Assembly (NCBI GenBank): GCA_002313515.1
Contig: DCBQ01000002.1
Location: forward strand, 37,253 to 101,252
Direction: 5' to 3'
Length of the DNA stretch: 64,000 nucleotides
Source: Candidatus Saccharibacteria bacterium UBA1103
GTDB lineage: Bacteria > Patescibacteriota > Saccharimonadia > Saccharimonadales > Saccharimonadaceae
Part shown: piece after piece, positions 7,496-15,621 of the stretch
How the letters are laid out: each line of letters opens with the position of its first letter
How positions within the stretch are numbered: the first letter of the stretch is position 1
The notes under the pieces: model-generated
Databases searched by the model: none
The model's input: only the letters and a program-made list of their open reading frames with translations
Told to the model about the DNA's origin: nothing
Translations under genes and position numbers: made by a program

Positions 7496-9619
7496 ATGGC
7501 AAAAGTCATTCAAACGGGGAAAGAATTAATCAAAGTCTCGACCAACTGGTTGGGGCGCGAGCTGACTATGGAGGTCAACCGGGTATGTTTCCGCACACAG
7601 GCGTCTGTGCTGGTGCGCTACGGTGATACCACGGTACTAGGTCTAGCACAGGTAGGTGGCGTAAACCCAGATCTAGACTATTTTCCACTATCGATTGATT
7701 ACGAGGAAAAGTATTATGCAGCGGGCAAGATGAGCAGCAGCCGCTTTATGAAGCGCGAAGGTAAGCCGTCGGATGAGGCGGTGCTGATTGGCCGCCTAAT
7801 TGATCGCCCGATTCGACCGCTGTTTCCGAAGGGTTATAAGAACGAGTGCCAGGTGGTGTCGACGGTATTATCGATGGACCCGAGCTTCCGGCCAGATGCG
7901 ATTGCTATGTTGGCAGCTAGTACAGCCTTGATGCTAACCGGCGCGCCGTTTGATGGTCCAGTGGCGGGTCTAAGGATTGGTCTGGACAAGAACGGTGATT
8001 TTAGGGCCTTTATGAGTCGCGATGAACTAGCGGCCGGTAAGCTGGACCTATTTGTGGCCGGTGGTGACAAGGGTATCTTGATGGTGGAGGCGGGTGCCAA
8101 GGAAGTATCTGAGGATACCTTAGTGGACGCTTTCGCTTGGGCTGAGGAAAATATTAAACCAGCGCTAGAGCTACAAAAGGAGTTAAAGGCCAAGGTGGCG
8201 CCGGCCGAGCAGGAGTACGAGATTGAGAAGGTCAGTGATGATCTGCAGGCGCAAGTGGACGAGTACTTGAAGGATAAGCTGGGTGCTAACCTGCGCATGC
8301 CGTATCTACAGCGCAACGAGAAGGTGGCAGAGATTCGCGAAGAATTCATGAATCACTTTAGCTCTGACTATGACGAGCTAGCGTGGGCGGATTTAGAGCC
8401 GAAATATAGTGAGGCTTTTGGTAACGCCATTAAGAAGGATGTACGTAAAGGCATTATTGAAGAAGGTATTCGCCCCGATGGCCGTAAACTGACTGAGATT
8501 CGGCCGCTGACCTCGGAGGTGGCGGTACTGCCACGGGTGCACGGATCATCGCTGTTTACGCGCGGTCTAACTCAGGCCATGAATATCGTGACCTTGGCAC
8601 CGCTATCGATGTCGCAACTAGTGGACACTATGGAGGTAACCGACGGCGAGCGTCGCTATATTCACCACTACAATGCGCCTGGCTACACTGTGGGTGAGAT
8701 TAAGCGCATTGGTACGCCGGGTCGTCGCGAAATTGGCCACGGCTACTTAGCTGAGCGGGCGCTAATGCCAGTGCTACCGGATACCGAGGAGTTTCCGTAT
8801 GCGATCCGTTCAGTGACGGAGATTATGTCGCAGAACGGCTCGACCTCGATGGCGGCGACTTGCTCTAGCTGTCTAGCACTAATGGATGCCGGCGTGCCGC
8901 TGAAGCGCCCGGTATCTGGTGTGGCGATGGGCCTAATGACCGATGGGGATAAGCATTACATCTTAACCGATATGGCTGACCAAGAGGACTTTGCTGGTGA
9001 TATGGACTTTAAGTGCACGGGTACTAGCGAGGGTGTAACGGCCCTACAGATGGATATTAAGGTGCATGGTCTAACCACCGATATCCTGCGCGAAGCTTTG
9101 CAGCGAGCCAAGACGGCGCGGGCGGAGATTCTACAGAATATGCTAGCGGCTTTGCCGGCTCCACGTAAGGAGCTGTCGCCCTATGCACCACGTATTGAAA
9201 AGCTACAGATTAACCCCGACAAAATCGGTGCGGTCATCGGCAAGGGTGGTGATACGATTAACAAGATTACTGCTGAAACCGGTGTGTCTGTGGATATTAA
9301 CGAGGATGGCCTGATTACCTTTGCTAGCAATGACGCTGAGATGATGCAGCGAGCCATAGACTGGGTGCGCAGTCTGACTGAAGAGCCGGAAGTGGGTAAG
9401 ATTTACCGCGGTACGGTTGTGGGGCTGAAGGACTTTGGCGCCTTTGTGAATATTCTACCGGGCATTGACGGCATGCTACATGTCAGTAAAATTGTCGAGG
9501 GCCGGCGTATCAAGGAACCAGCGGAAGTGCTGGAAATGGGTCAGCCGGTAAATGTGAAGCTAGTGGCCATTGACGACAAGGGACGTTTGAGCCTAACTAT
9601 GCTAGGGGTTGAGCAGTAG
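7496..9619 (+). CDS. pnp: Polyribonucleotide nucleotidyltransferase (PNPase)
   Basis: PNPase degrades RNA 3' to 5' by phosphorolysis. The 707-residue product has the full bacterial layout: a first RNase PH domain with FMKREGKPSDEAVL, a helical linker, a second RNase PH domain (RRYIHHYNAPGYTVGE, then the active-site region SNGSTSMAA-like QNGSTSMAATCSSCLA and DMADQEDFAGDMDFK), a KH domain with IGAVIGKGGDTINKI, and a C-terminal S1 domain (GKIYRGTVVGLKDFGAFV). A long structured leader precedes it. The stop codon directly abuts the start of the next gene. Confidence 0.98.
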   Translation: MAKVIQTGKELIKVSTNWLGRELTMEVNRVCFRTQASVLVRYGDTTVLGLAQVGGVNPDLDYFPLSIDYEEKYYAAGKMSSSRFMKREGKPSDEAVLIGRLIDRPIRPLFPKGYKNECQVVSTVLSMDPSFRPDAIAMLAASTALMLTGAPFDGPVAGLRIGLDKNGDFRAFMSRDELAAGKLDLFVAGGDKGILMVEAGAKEVSEDTLVDAFAWAEENIKPALELQKELKAKVAPAEQEYEIEKVSDDLQAQVDEYLKDKLGANLRMPYLQRNEKVAEIREEFMNHFSSDYDELAWADLEPKYSEAFGNAIKKDVRKGIIEEGIRPDGRKLTEIRPLTSEVAVLPRVHGSSLFTRGLTQAMNIVTLAPLSMSQLVDTMEVTDGERRYIHHYNAPGYTVGEIKRIGTPGRREIGHGYLAERALMPVLPDTEEFPYAIRSVTEIMSQNGSTSMAATCSSCLALMDAGVPLKRPVSGVAMGLMTDGDKHYILTDMADQEDFAGDMDFKCTGTSEGVTALQMDIKVHGLTTDILREALQRAKTARAEILQNMLAALPAPRKELSPYAPRIEKLQINPDKIGAVIGKGGDTINKITAETGVSVDINEDGLITFASNDAEMMQRAIDWVRSLTEEPEVGKIYRGTVVGLKDFGAFVNILPGIDGMLHVSKIVEGRRIKEPAEVLEMGQPVNVKLVAIDDKGRLSLTMLGVEQ

Positions 9620-10402
9620 ATGGCGACCGCCATTATTACAGGTGGAAGTCAGGGTCTCGGACTAAAGTTTGCCGAGGCCTTGGCGGCCGCGGGCTGTGAC
9701 CTAGTAGTGGTGGCACGAGGTGAGGAAGCGCTAGCTAAGGCTAAGCAGTCGCTCGAGCAAGTGTATTCGGTGAAAGTGACTACCATGAGCGTAGACTTGG
9801 CGGATGCGCAGGCTGTGGAAAAAGTTGTGGATAAGGTCCGTCGCACTAAGGACTTGGCATATTTTATTAATAATGCGGGCTTTGGTGTGCATATTGATGC
9901 CGATGCTCACAGTAAGAAAGCCCACGATTTGCAGCGTAGTGCCCTAGATGTTATGGCGCTGAATACCTTACTGTTTAGTACGACGGCAGCTAGCGTTATG
10001 AAGCGCCAGCAGTATGGTCATATTATCAATGTTTCATCTACTTCGGCCTGGCTATTTAATGGCAACTATTCGGCTATCAAGGCTTACGTATTGACTTATA
10101 CACAGAGCTTAGCATTAAGCCTAGAGGGTACTGGTGTGACTGCTACGGCGGTCTGCCCTTCGTGGATGCATACTAATTTTCACGCGGCAGTGGGCTTAGG
10201 TGAGCCCTCGGTCCCGGAGTGGCTGTATGTTCACCCTGACCAGGTAGTAGATCAAGCACTAAAAGGCGCAAGGCAGGGCAAATCCGTGGTAGTACCGACC
10301 TGGCGATGGAAGTTTATAATCTGGTGTTTACAGCATGGTCCGATAGCACTAAGGCGTCACGTCAGTCGACGCTATCAGGCGACCGATAATTATAAGAAAT
10401 AG
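9620..10402 (+). CDS. Short-chain dehydrogenase/reductase
   Basis: This is a 260-residue classical SDR. The NAD(P) motif TGGSQGLG is at residues 8-15, NNAG is at about 88-91, and the catalytic YxxxK appears as YSAIK with an upstream SSTS. The substrate cannot be read from sequence. Similar CPR and actinobacterial enzymes act on lipids or ketones, and the following acyltransferase makes a lipid role plausible. It starts on the base after the pnp stop, so it is probably co-transcribed and coupled. Confidence 0.9.
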   Translation: MATAIITGGSQGLGLKFAEALAAAGCDLVVVARGEEALAKAKQSLEQVYSVKVTTMSVDLADAQAVEKVVDKVRRTKDLAYFINNAGFGVHIDADAHSKKAHDLQRSALDVMALNTLLFSTTAASVMKRQQYGHIINVSSTSAWLFNGNYSAIKAYVLTYTQSLALSLEGTGVTATAVCPSWMHTNFHAAVGLGEPSVPEWLYVHPDQVVDQALKGARQGKSVVVPTWRWKFIIWCLQHGPIALRRHVSRRYQATDNYKK

Positions 10403-10408
10403 TGGAAT

Positions 10409-11152
10409 ATGGCGGTTGAATATCATGACACTTCGTATACTGACAGTGCGGCGCATACGTTAAAGCGCTATCATTCGACTTGGCGCTACGTCTTGCGCTA
10501 CATTATTCAATTACTAATCCTTAATCCGGCTCTACATATGGTGCTGCGGCTGAAGGTGACTAATTGTTCCCTCCTCCTGGCGGGGAGGAAAGGCCAGAAA
10601 TCAACGATTTCTGGGCCGGATGAAGGGAATTCTAAACCCATTATCATCATGCCAAACCACCAGTCGCACTTTGATGCGCCATTAATCATTGCTACCTTGC
10701 CGCGTAAATTCGGCGCTAAGGTGGCGGTGGGGGCGGCGACCGATAACTTCTTTCGCAGTTGGCTGCGTTCCAAGCCGGCACGCTGCTTGGTCAATACTTA
10801 TCCTATTGATCGGGATAATTCACACCGTCATAACGGTGTATCGCGGCGATTGGTGCATGAAGGTGTTCCAATTCTGGTCTTCCCCGAAGGTACGCGAACA
10901 CGCGATGGTAAATTAGGCAGGTTCCATGAAGGCTTGGCGCACATTGCGATAGAGGAGGGTGCACAGATATTACCAGTTGTAATACAGGGTGCGCGGGAGG
11001 CTTGGCCAGCGGATCATAAATTATGGCGGAGTGGCCGACCGCACATATCGGTAACCTATTTACCGCTAATTACACCTAAGCCTAACGAAACGGCTGCTAT
11101 CTTAACTAAGCGCGTAAAGGCTGCTATTAGTAAACAGCTTATGCTAAAATAG
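10409..11152 (+). CDS. 1-acyl-glycerol-3-phosphate acyltransferase family protein (PlsC-like)
   Basis: This 247-residue membrane-associated acyltransferase has the HX4D motif NHQSHFD and the FPEGTRTRDGKLGRFHEG motif, which define the PlsC family (acyl transfer to lysophosphatidic acid or related lipids). A hydrophobic helix lies at about residues 30-50. Between the helix and HX4D is an unusual segment (LLLAGRKGQKSTISGPDEGN) encoded by a palindromic 63-bp stretch (see 10567-10629). It begins 6 nt after the SDR gene. Saccharibacteria generally lack fatty-acid synthesis, so acyl donors would come from a host. Confidence 0.88.
   Translation: MAVEYHDTSYTDSAAHTLKRYHSTWRYVLRYIIQLLILNPALHMVLRLKVTNCSLLLAGRKGQKSTISGPDEGNSKPIIIMPNHQSHFDAPLIIATLPRKFGAKVAVGAATDNFFRSWLRSKPARCLVNTYPIDRDNSHRHNGVSRRLVHEGVPILVFPEGTRTRDGKLGRFHEGLAHIAIEEGAQILPVVIQGAREAWPADHKLWRSGRPHISVTYLPLITPKPNETAAILTKRVKAAISKQLMLK
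10567..10629. repeat. 63-bp cruciform-like palindrome inside the acyltransferase gene
   Basis: The outer arms TTCCC (10567-10571) and GGGAA (10625-10629) enclose two hairpins: TCCTCC with GGAGGA (10572-10577/10584-10589), and CCAGAAATC with GATTTCTGG (10594-10602/10606-10614). At 63 bp it is exactly 21 codons and keeps the frame. It resembles terminator or palindromic-unit DNA carried inside a gene. Confidence 0.6.
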
Positions 11153-11182
11153 TTTTATAATTATTGCTACAGGATACTAAAT

Positions 11183-12253
11183 ATGTTTCCCAATAATCCT
11201 AACAACTCCAATGCTCAGAACGGTAGTCAGCCACTGAACTATCCGGGCTATCCACAACCTGGTGGCCCTAGTTATACTACACCGACCTACAATGGCGTGC
11301 CACAGTATGGCCGCGACTATATGCCTAACTATGGTCAGCAGACTGGCGTCTATGGCCGTGATAATAATCAGATACCAGTAGGAGTGCAACCGCTAGGTCA
11401 GAACCAGATAATAGGTGATGCTTTCCCGGCACAGAATGTAGCCGAGCCAGTGCACACTAAGAAAAAGTCGCATTTGCCCCTGTTCATTGCCTTGGGCAGC
11501 GCTATCTGCTTAGTCCTCGGTGTGGTTGGTGTGATGGCGGCAAAATACATGGGTGAGCTACATCCAGCGGATTATGCGGAAGCAGCAACAGCCTCAACAG
11601 TTTTATTAAAGACTATGCAGAGTGATGACTATAAGACAGTAGATAGTAGTTTAATGCTGCCTAGCGATAGTCAAGCGACTGCCGAAGATTTGAAGCAAGC
11701 GCGCCAGGCAGTAGATAAACTGAAGGGCCAGTTGGAAAAACAGGGTAATACTCTGGCTAGCAAAGATGCGGTAGCGCGCGATGCAACCGCCAGTAGCTAC
11801 TTGACTGATTTATCAAACAAATACCAAGCATACCATAGCGATCTAGAGATTCTGTCAACCGTGATTGACGCGACTAGTGGGGTGGTAGATGATTTGACGG
11901 CGCTTACTGTGGCTAGTCAGAGCACGGCGCCGTTAGATGCGACCGCCCTCAATAATTTGTCAATTAATGCCAGTAATATCTCTACTAAGTTCGGTGGGGT
12001 TAATACGTCCAAGAATGAGGTTAATCTGGCCTTCAAACAGGCGGCTGATGCCTATCAATTAACCGTTGATGCGATTCGTAAACGCGTTAGCAACGACCCT
12101 GATGCTGCTAATGCGCAGCTACAAGCAAAAAATAGTTTGGCGCAATTTGACTCGCAGTGGTACGAGATCGTTAATGCTATACGTGATGACGCTAAGAATC
12201 TTACTAAATTAGTAACTACCCTAAACGACTACTTGAACGAGAAGGCAAAATAA
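11183..12253 (+). CDS. Membrane protein with disordered N-terminus and helical outer domain
   Basis: The product is 356 residues. The first 90 are Pro/Asn/Gly/Tyr-rich and probably cytoplasmic. A KKK-preceded membrane helix lies at about 98-122. The remaining 230 residues are helical with Lys/Asp/Gln repeats and Thr/Ser-rich linkers, presumably outside. I recognise no family. TATAAT at 11156-11161 gives a leader of about 15 nt. The stop overlaps the ATG of the next gene by one base, linking it to the uracil-DNA glycosylase transcriptionally, though no functional tie is evident. Confidence 0.75.
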   Translation: MFPNNPNNSNAQNGSQPLNYPGYPQPGGPSYTTPTYNGVPQYGRDYMPNYGQQTGVYGRDNNQIPVGVQPLGQNQIIGDAFPAQNVAEPVHTKKKSHLPLFIALGSAICLVLGVVGVMAAKYMGELHPADYAEAATASTVLLKTMQSDDYKTVDSSLMLPSDSQATAEDLKQARQAVDKLKGQLEKQGNTLASKDAVARDATASSYLTDLSNKYQAYHSDLEILSTVIDATSGVVDDLTALTVASQSTAPLDATALNNLSINASNISTKFGGVNTSKNEVNLAFKQAADAYQLTVDAIRKRVSNDPDAANAQLQAKNSLAQFDSQWYEIVNAIRDDAKNLTKLVTTLNDYLNEKAK

Positions 12254-12840
12254 TGGCGGGTGAGGCAAGCGATAAAAGACAGCAATTGCGGGCGATTGCC
12301 GATGAGATTATTAAAAATAAGGTTTGTCCAGACCTGGCAGCACAAGCGACGCAGCTGGTAATGGGCGACGGTAATGTAAATGCAGATATTGTATTTATTG
12401 GCGAAGCGCCAGGCAAAAATGAGGACGAACAGGGGCTTCCGTTTGTGGGTGCAGCGGGCAAATTTCTAAACGAGATGTTGGCTTCGATCAACTTGAAGCG
12501 CGAGAACGTCTATATAACTAACATCGTAAAATATCGTCCACCCAATAATCGTGATCCGCTACCTGATGAAAAGCGTGCTTTTTGGCCTTATTTGGTGCAT
12601 CAATTAGAAGTAATTGACCCCAGGATTATTGTAACTCTGGGCCGTCACTCTATGGGGTACTTTTTGCCGAAGACTAGAATATCGCAAATACACGGCCAAC
12701 CGCAACGGATTCGCTTAACCGAAGGCAGTAAAAGCTATGATTGGGTGATCTTACCGCTTTATCATCCAGCAGCAGCGTTATATAACGGCTCACTGCGAGC
12801 GACGCTAATGACAGATTTTAAACAGTTAGCTGTGCTATAA
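12253..12840 (+). CDS. Uracil-DNA glycosylase, family 4-like, without Fe-S cysteines
   Basis: This enzyme removes uracil from DNA to start base-excision repair. Family 4/5 motifs are clear: GEAPGKNEDEQGLPFVG (about residues 51-67), VYITNIVKYRPPNNRDP, and the C-terminal LPLYHPAAAL with the catalytic-loop His. The length of 195 residues is normal. Family 4 enzymes bind a [4Fe-4S] cluster through four cysteines. Here only the Cys in KVCPDL remains; the others are replaced (KYRPP for KCRPP, and Trp or Phe in the AFWP position). The cluster is therefore probably absent. Start overlaps the previous stop by 1 nt. Confidence 0.88.
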   Translation: MAGEASDKRQQLRAIADEIIKNKVCPDLAAQATQLVMGDGNVNADIVFIGEAPGKNEDEQGLPFVGAAGKFLNEMLASINLKRENVYITNIVKYRPPNNRDPLPDEKRAFWPYLVHQLEVIDPRIIVTLGRHSMGYFLPKTRISQIHGQPQRIRLTEGSKSYDWVILPLYHPAAALYNGSLRATLMTDFKQLAVL

Positions 12841-12841
12841 T
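12836..12841 (+). promoter_or_regulatory. Extended -10 of a leaderless transcript
   Basis: TGTGCTATAAT ends 6 nt before the ATG at 12848. The box overlaps the stop codon of the glycosylase gene. Confidence 0.65.
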
Positions 12842-12847
12842 AAGCAT

Positions 12848-13450
12848 ATGCTAATTACCATCGATAGCGTTATTGGCGCGCCAGTAGTAAGCTTAAGGAC
12901 TTCGCAGCCCCTTGGCGTTATTACTGAGCCAATCATAAATCCCTATACTCTGAAGGTAGTAGCCTTTTATGTTGATGGTCCGATGGTACAGTATGACCCA
13001 GCGGTGATATTTACTGAAGATATTCGGGCGCTAGATAGGCGAGGTGTTTTGATCGACTCAGCCGAGAATATCATGTCGCCAGTTGACATGGTGCGATTGA
13101 ATGAAGTGATAGCGTATGATTTTCACTTAGTAAAATTACTGGTAGTGGATAATCATAAACAAAAGCTAGGCCATGTTGGAACTTATATCGTAGATTCGCA
13201 TAGCTTCAATATCATGCAGATCGTGGTGCAACCACGCTTCTGGAAGAGCCTCAGCGTAACTGAATTGACTATTAGCCGTAATCAGATTATTGAAATTGAT
13301 GATAAAAAAATCGTGGTAAAAGCGCCCGATATTCGTCTAAAAGAGCCGGCTAAAAAAATGCCAGTGAACGAAAAGTTACTGAACCCCGAGTTTGACAACC
13401 CGTTTCGCAAACCTAAGTCGCGTCCCGCCGAAAGCGCTGGATCGCGTTGA
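12848..13450 (+). CDS. PRC-barrel-like protein
   Basis: The product is 200 residues with two repeats of a PRC-barrel-like beta domain (PVVSLRTSQPLGVITEPII ... VVAFYVDG and KLGHVGTYIVDSHSFNIMQIVV), then a basic, Pro-rich tail. PRC barrels occur in RimM and in photosynthetic and cytoplasmic adaptor proteins. The specific role here is not known. The transcript is predicted leaderless. Its 3' end overlaps the 3' end of recX on the other strand by 38 bp. Confidence 0.7.
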   Translation: MLITIDSVIGAPVVSLRTSQPLGVITEPIINPYTLKVVAFYVDGPMVQYDPAVIFTEDIRALDRRGVLIDSAENIMSPVDMVRLNEVIAYDFHLVKLLVVDNHKQKLGHVGTYIVDSHSFNIMQIVVQPRFWKSLSVTELTISRNQIIEIDDKKIVVKAPDIRLKEPAKKMPVNEKLLNPEFDNPFRKPKSRPAESAGSR

Positions 13451-14018
13451 TCACGTCGTCGTATTGAAAGCCATTGCGCATCAGGTAGGCGATCAGCTTG
13501 CGATCGTCGTCATAGCGGTGAATGCGTTTAGCGACCAGTTTGTCTAGGGTGTCGTCGTCGCGCACCTCATCATGTAATATCTTCGCGATGATGTCGCTAC
13601 TGATACCCTTCTTCTGTAGGTCCAGCTTGATACGCTTTTTGGAATAGCGGCCGCTACTTAAGCGCGACTCGGCGAATGCCTTTGCGAACACCGCATCATT
13701 TAGATAGCCACGGGATTTTAGCCGGTCGATCACACGCTCGGTATTGTGCTTGGTCCACTGCTTGCGGAAGGCATAGTCGCGAATCTCGCGTTCGCTGCGT
13801 AGGCGCCGGCTGATTAAATCGACCGCTCGGATGTAATTTTTGCCATAATCTGATTCGGACTTTAGATGCTCTAGTTGTTCCTCGTTAATTTCCAGCCCGC
13901 TGTGTAGCCCCGACTGCACTAGCTGTAGCTCGTCCAGAGAAAACGAATACTGGCCGTCTACGTAAATATTGTAGCGGCCAGCAGTTTTGGCGGCTGGTTG
14001 AACTTTGGTGATCTGCAC
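13413..14018 (-). CDS. recX: Regulatory protein RecX
   Basis: RecX binds RecA filaments and limits recombinase activity. The 201-residue product has three-helix repeats typical of RecX (AVDLISRRLRSEREIRDYAFRK, then RGYLNDAVFAKAFAESRL, then KGISSDIIAKIL). It follows recA by 12 bp on the same strand, the standard recA-recX operon. The 3' end overlaps the convergent PRC-barrel gene. Confidence 0.93.
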   Translation of the reverse strand: MQITKVQPAAKTAGRYNIYVDGQYSFSLDELQLVQSGLHSGLEINEEQLEHLKSESDYGKNYIRAVDLISRRLRSEREIRDYAFRKQWTKHNTERVIDRLKSRGYLNDAVFAKAFAESRLSSGRYSKKRIKLDLQKKGISSDIIAKILHDEVRDDDTLDKLVAKRIHRYDDDRKLIAYLMRNGFQYDDVINAIQRFRRDAT

Positions 14019-14030
14019 CGCCAGCCTCTA

Positions 14031-15071
14031 CTAATTCTGTGATTCTTTAACTTTAACCGCGTCGCGCACCTTCTGGTCGATTTCGGCTAGTTTATCCGGA
14101 TTCTCCTTTAGCCACTTCTTGGCGTTTTCGCGGCCCTGGCCAATAGTCTCACCCTCGTATTTATAAAAGGCACCGGATTTTTGCACGATGTCGTGGCTGG
14201 TAGCCAGGTCTAGTGTGTCACCTTCGGTAGAAATGCCCTCGTTATACATAATGTCGAATTCAGCTTGTCTAAACGGTGGAGCGATTTTATTTTTAACTAC
14301 CTTAACGCGGACGCGGTTACCGATGACGTCATCGCCGGCCTTAATCTGACCAATGCGACGAATGTCTAGGCGCTGCGAGGCATAGAACTTTAGGGCGTTA
14401 CCACCGGTAGTAGTTTCGGGATTGCCAAACATCACGCCAATCTTCATGCGGATCTGGTTAATGAAGATGACAGTGGCCTTGCTCTTGTTAATAATACCGG
14501 TCAGCTTACGTAGAGCTTGGCTCATCAGGCGGGCTTGTAAACCTGGCAGAGAATCGCCCATATCGCCATCGATTTCAGCCTGTGGCACTAGGGCAGCCAC
14601 GGAATCTAGAACGATAATGTCCACGGCGTTAGAACGCACCAGGGTCTCGACAATTTCTAGAGCTTGTTCACCGTTATCGGGCTGTGAAACTAGTAGATCC
14701 GAGGTGTTGACACCTAGGCGACCGGCGTACTGTGGGTCCAGGGCGTGCTCGGCGTCAATAAAGGCAGCCGTACCGCCGAGTTTTTGCACCTCGGCCACGG
14801 CGTGTAGAGCCAGGGTGGTCTTGCCGGATGACTCGGGGCCGTAAATTTCAATGATACGACCCTTTGGATAGCCGCCACCTAGCGCTAAATCTAGTGACAA
14901 TGTGCCCGATGGAATGGTCTCGACGTTAATTTTATAGGCGTCGCCTAACTTCATGATAGAGCCATCGCCAAACTGCTTACTAATCTGACTAACTGCTAGA
15001 TCTAGCGCAGCACGCTTGCCCGCTTGATCGGACGATTTCTCGGCCATGGCCTTGGATTCTTTCTTTGCCAT
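14031..15071 (-). CDS. recA: Recombinase RecA
   Basis: RecA drives strand exchange and the SOS co-protease reaction. The 346-residue product has Walker A GPESSGKTT, Walker B-type IIVLDSVAAL, the L1/L2 region (VIFINQIRMKIGVMFGNPETTTGGNALKF) and a short acidic/basic C-terminus. AAGGAGGG lies 7 nt before ATG. The promoter is a minus-strand TATAAT at 15106-15101, divergent from tsaB, with a 10-bp palindrome (15106-15115) at its edge. DGR homing is reported to be RecA-independent in the Bordetella phage system, so no link to the DGR is implied. Confidence 0.98.
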   Translation of the reverse strand: MAKKESKAMAEKSSDQAGKRAALDLAVSQISKQFGDGSIMKLGDAYKINVETIPSGTLSLDLALGGGYPKGRIIEIYGPESSGKTTLALHAVAEVQKLGGTAAFIDAEHALDPQYAGRLGVNTSDLLVSQPDNGEQALEIVETLVRSNAVDIIVLDSVAALVPQAEIDGDMGDSLPGLQARLMSQALRKLTGIINKSKATVIFINQIRMKIGVMFGNPETTTGGNALKFYASQRLDIRRIGQIKAGDDVIGNRVRVKVVKNKIAPPFRQAEFDIMYNEGISTEGDTLDLATSHDIVQKSGAFYKYEGETIGQGRENAKKWLKENPDKLAEIDQKVRDAVKVKESQN

Positions 15072-15100
15072 CTTTAATCCCTCCTTAGTTACTTGCCTCT

Positions 15101-15125
15101 ATTATATCACGTGATGTGCTAAGAT
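15101..15125. promoter_or_regulatory. Divergent recA / tsaB promoters with ATCACGTGAT palindrome
   Basis: The -10 of recA (TATAAT on the minus strand, 15106-15101) and the -10 of tsaB (TAAGAT, 15120-15125, 6 nt before its ATG) flank the perfect palindrome ATCACGTGAT (15106-15115). A repressor there could control both genes. No classical LexA box is seen. Confidence 0.5.
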
Positions 15126-15131
15126 ATAGAT

Positions 15132-15515
15132 ATGATTTTAGCGGTACGTAGCGATAAGCCCGAGGCAGAGATATATTTACTGGACAATAACGGCACGGTG
15201 GTGCGGCAGAAGATTTGGGATGCCGGACGGACGCTGGCTAAAAACTTGCTGGGCGAGCTAGACGAGCTGGTGAACGGCGATTTTGATCAGCTAACTGGGC
15301 TAATTGCCTATAAAGGGCCAGGTTCCTTTACGGGTCTGCGTATCGGCATTACCACACAGAACGCCATTGCTTACGGCAAACAGCTACCGATTGTCGGTAC
15401 TACGGGCGAGAACTGGTTAGTTGACGGTGTGCAGCGACTGCAGGATAACCAGAATGACAAAATAGTCTTGCCGGATTATGGCGCTGCACCGCATATCACC
15501 AAGCCCAAGCATTAG
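15132..15515 (+). CDS. tsaB: TsaB-like protein, N-terminal domain only
   Basis: TsaB is the scaffold partner of TsaD in making the N6-threonylcarbamoyl group on tRNA A37. The product has the family start (MILAVRSD) and the signature KGPGSFTGLRIGITTQNAIAYG at about residues 58-79. It is only 127 residues, whereas TsaB is usually 200-230, so the second actin-like lobe is missing. The first lobe provides the TsaD contact, so the short form could still work. The transcript is predicted leaderless. Confidence 0.82.
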   Translation: MILAVRSDKPEAEIYLLDNNGTVVRQKIWDAGRTLAKNLLGELDELVNGDFDQLTGLIAYKGPGSFTGLRIGITTQNAIAYGKQLPIVGTTGENWLVDGVQRLQDNQNDKIVLPDYGAAPHITKPKH

Positions 15516-15519
15516 GTGA

Positions 15520-15610
15520 TATAATATAGTCAGATTAGCAATAATCTATTTAACTGATAACTAATTTTTGATAAACATTACCCCTTATTGACAGAATCTG
15601 AGGGTAGGGG
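15520..15610 (+). promoter_or_regulatory. rny promoter and 5' leader
   Basis: TATAAT (15520-15525) predicts a start near 15532. The RNA would begin with AGATTA-GCAA-TAATCT (15532-15547), a GNRA-capped hairpin of the kind that protects 5' ends. CCCCT (15581-15585) can pair with AGGGG (15606-15610) next to the Shine-Dalgarno site AAAGGA. Confidence 0.45.
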
Positions 15611-15621
15611 AAAGGACAACT

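Noticed and set aside
14031..15071. RecA as a dedicated DGR homing factor
   Set aside because: It is the ordinary chromosomal recA with recX, 9 kb away; homing in the best-studied DGR does not need RecA.
15103..15118. Possible parS site around TCACGTGA near recA
   Set aside because: Only about 10 of 16 positions fit the usual parS consensus, and it is 11 kb from parAB; a promoter-linked palindrome is the simpler reading.
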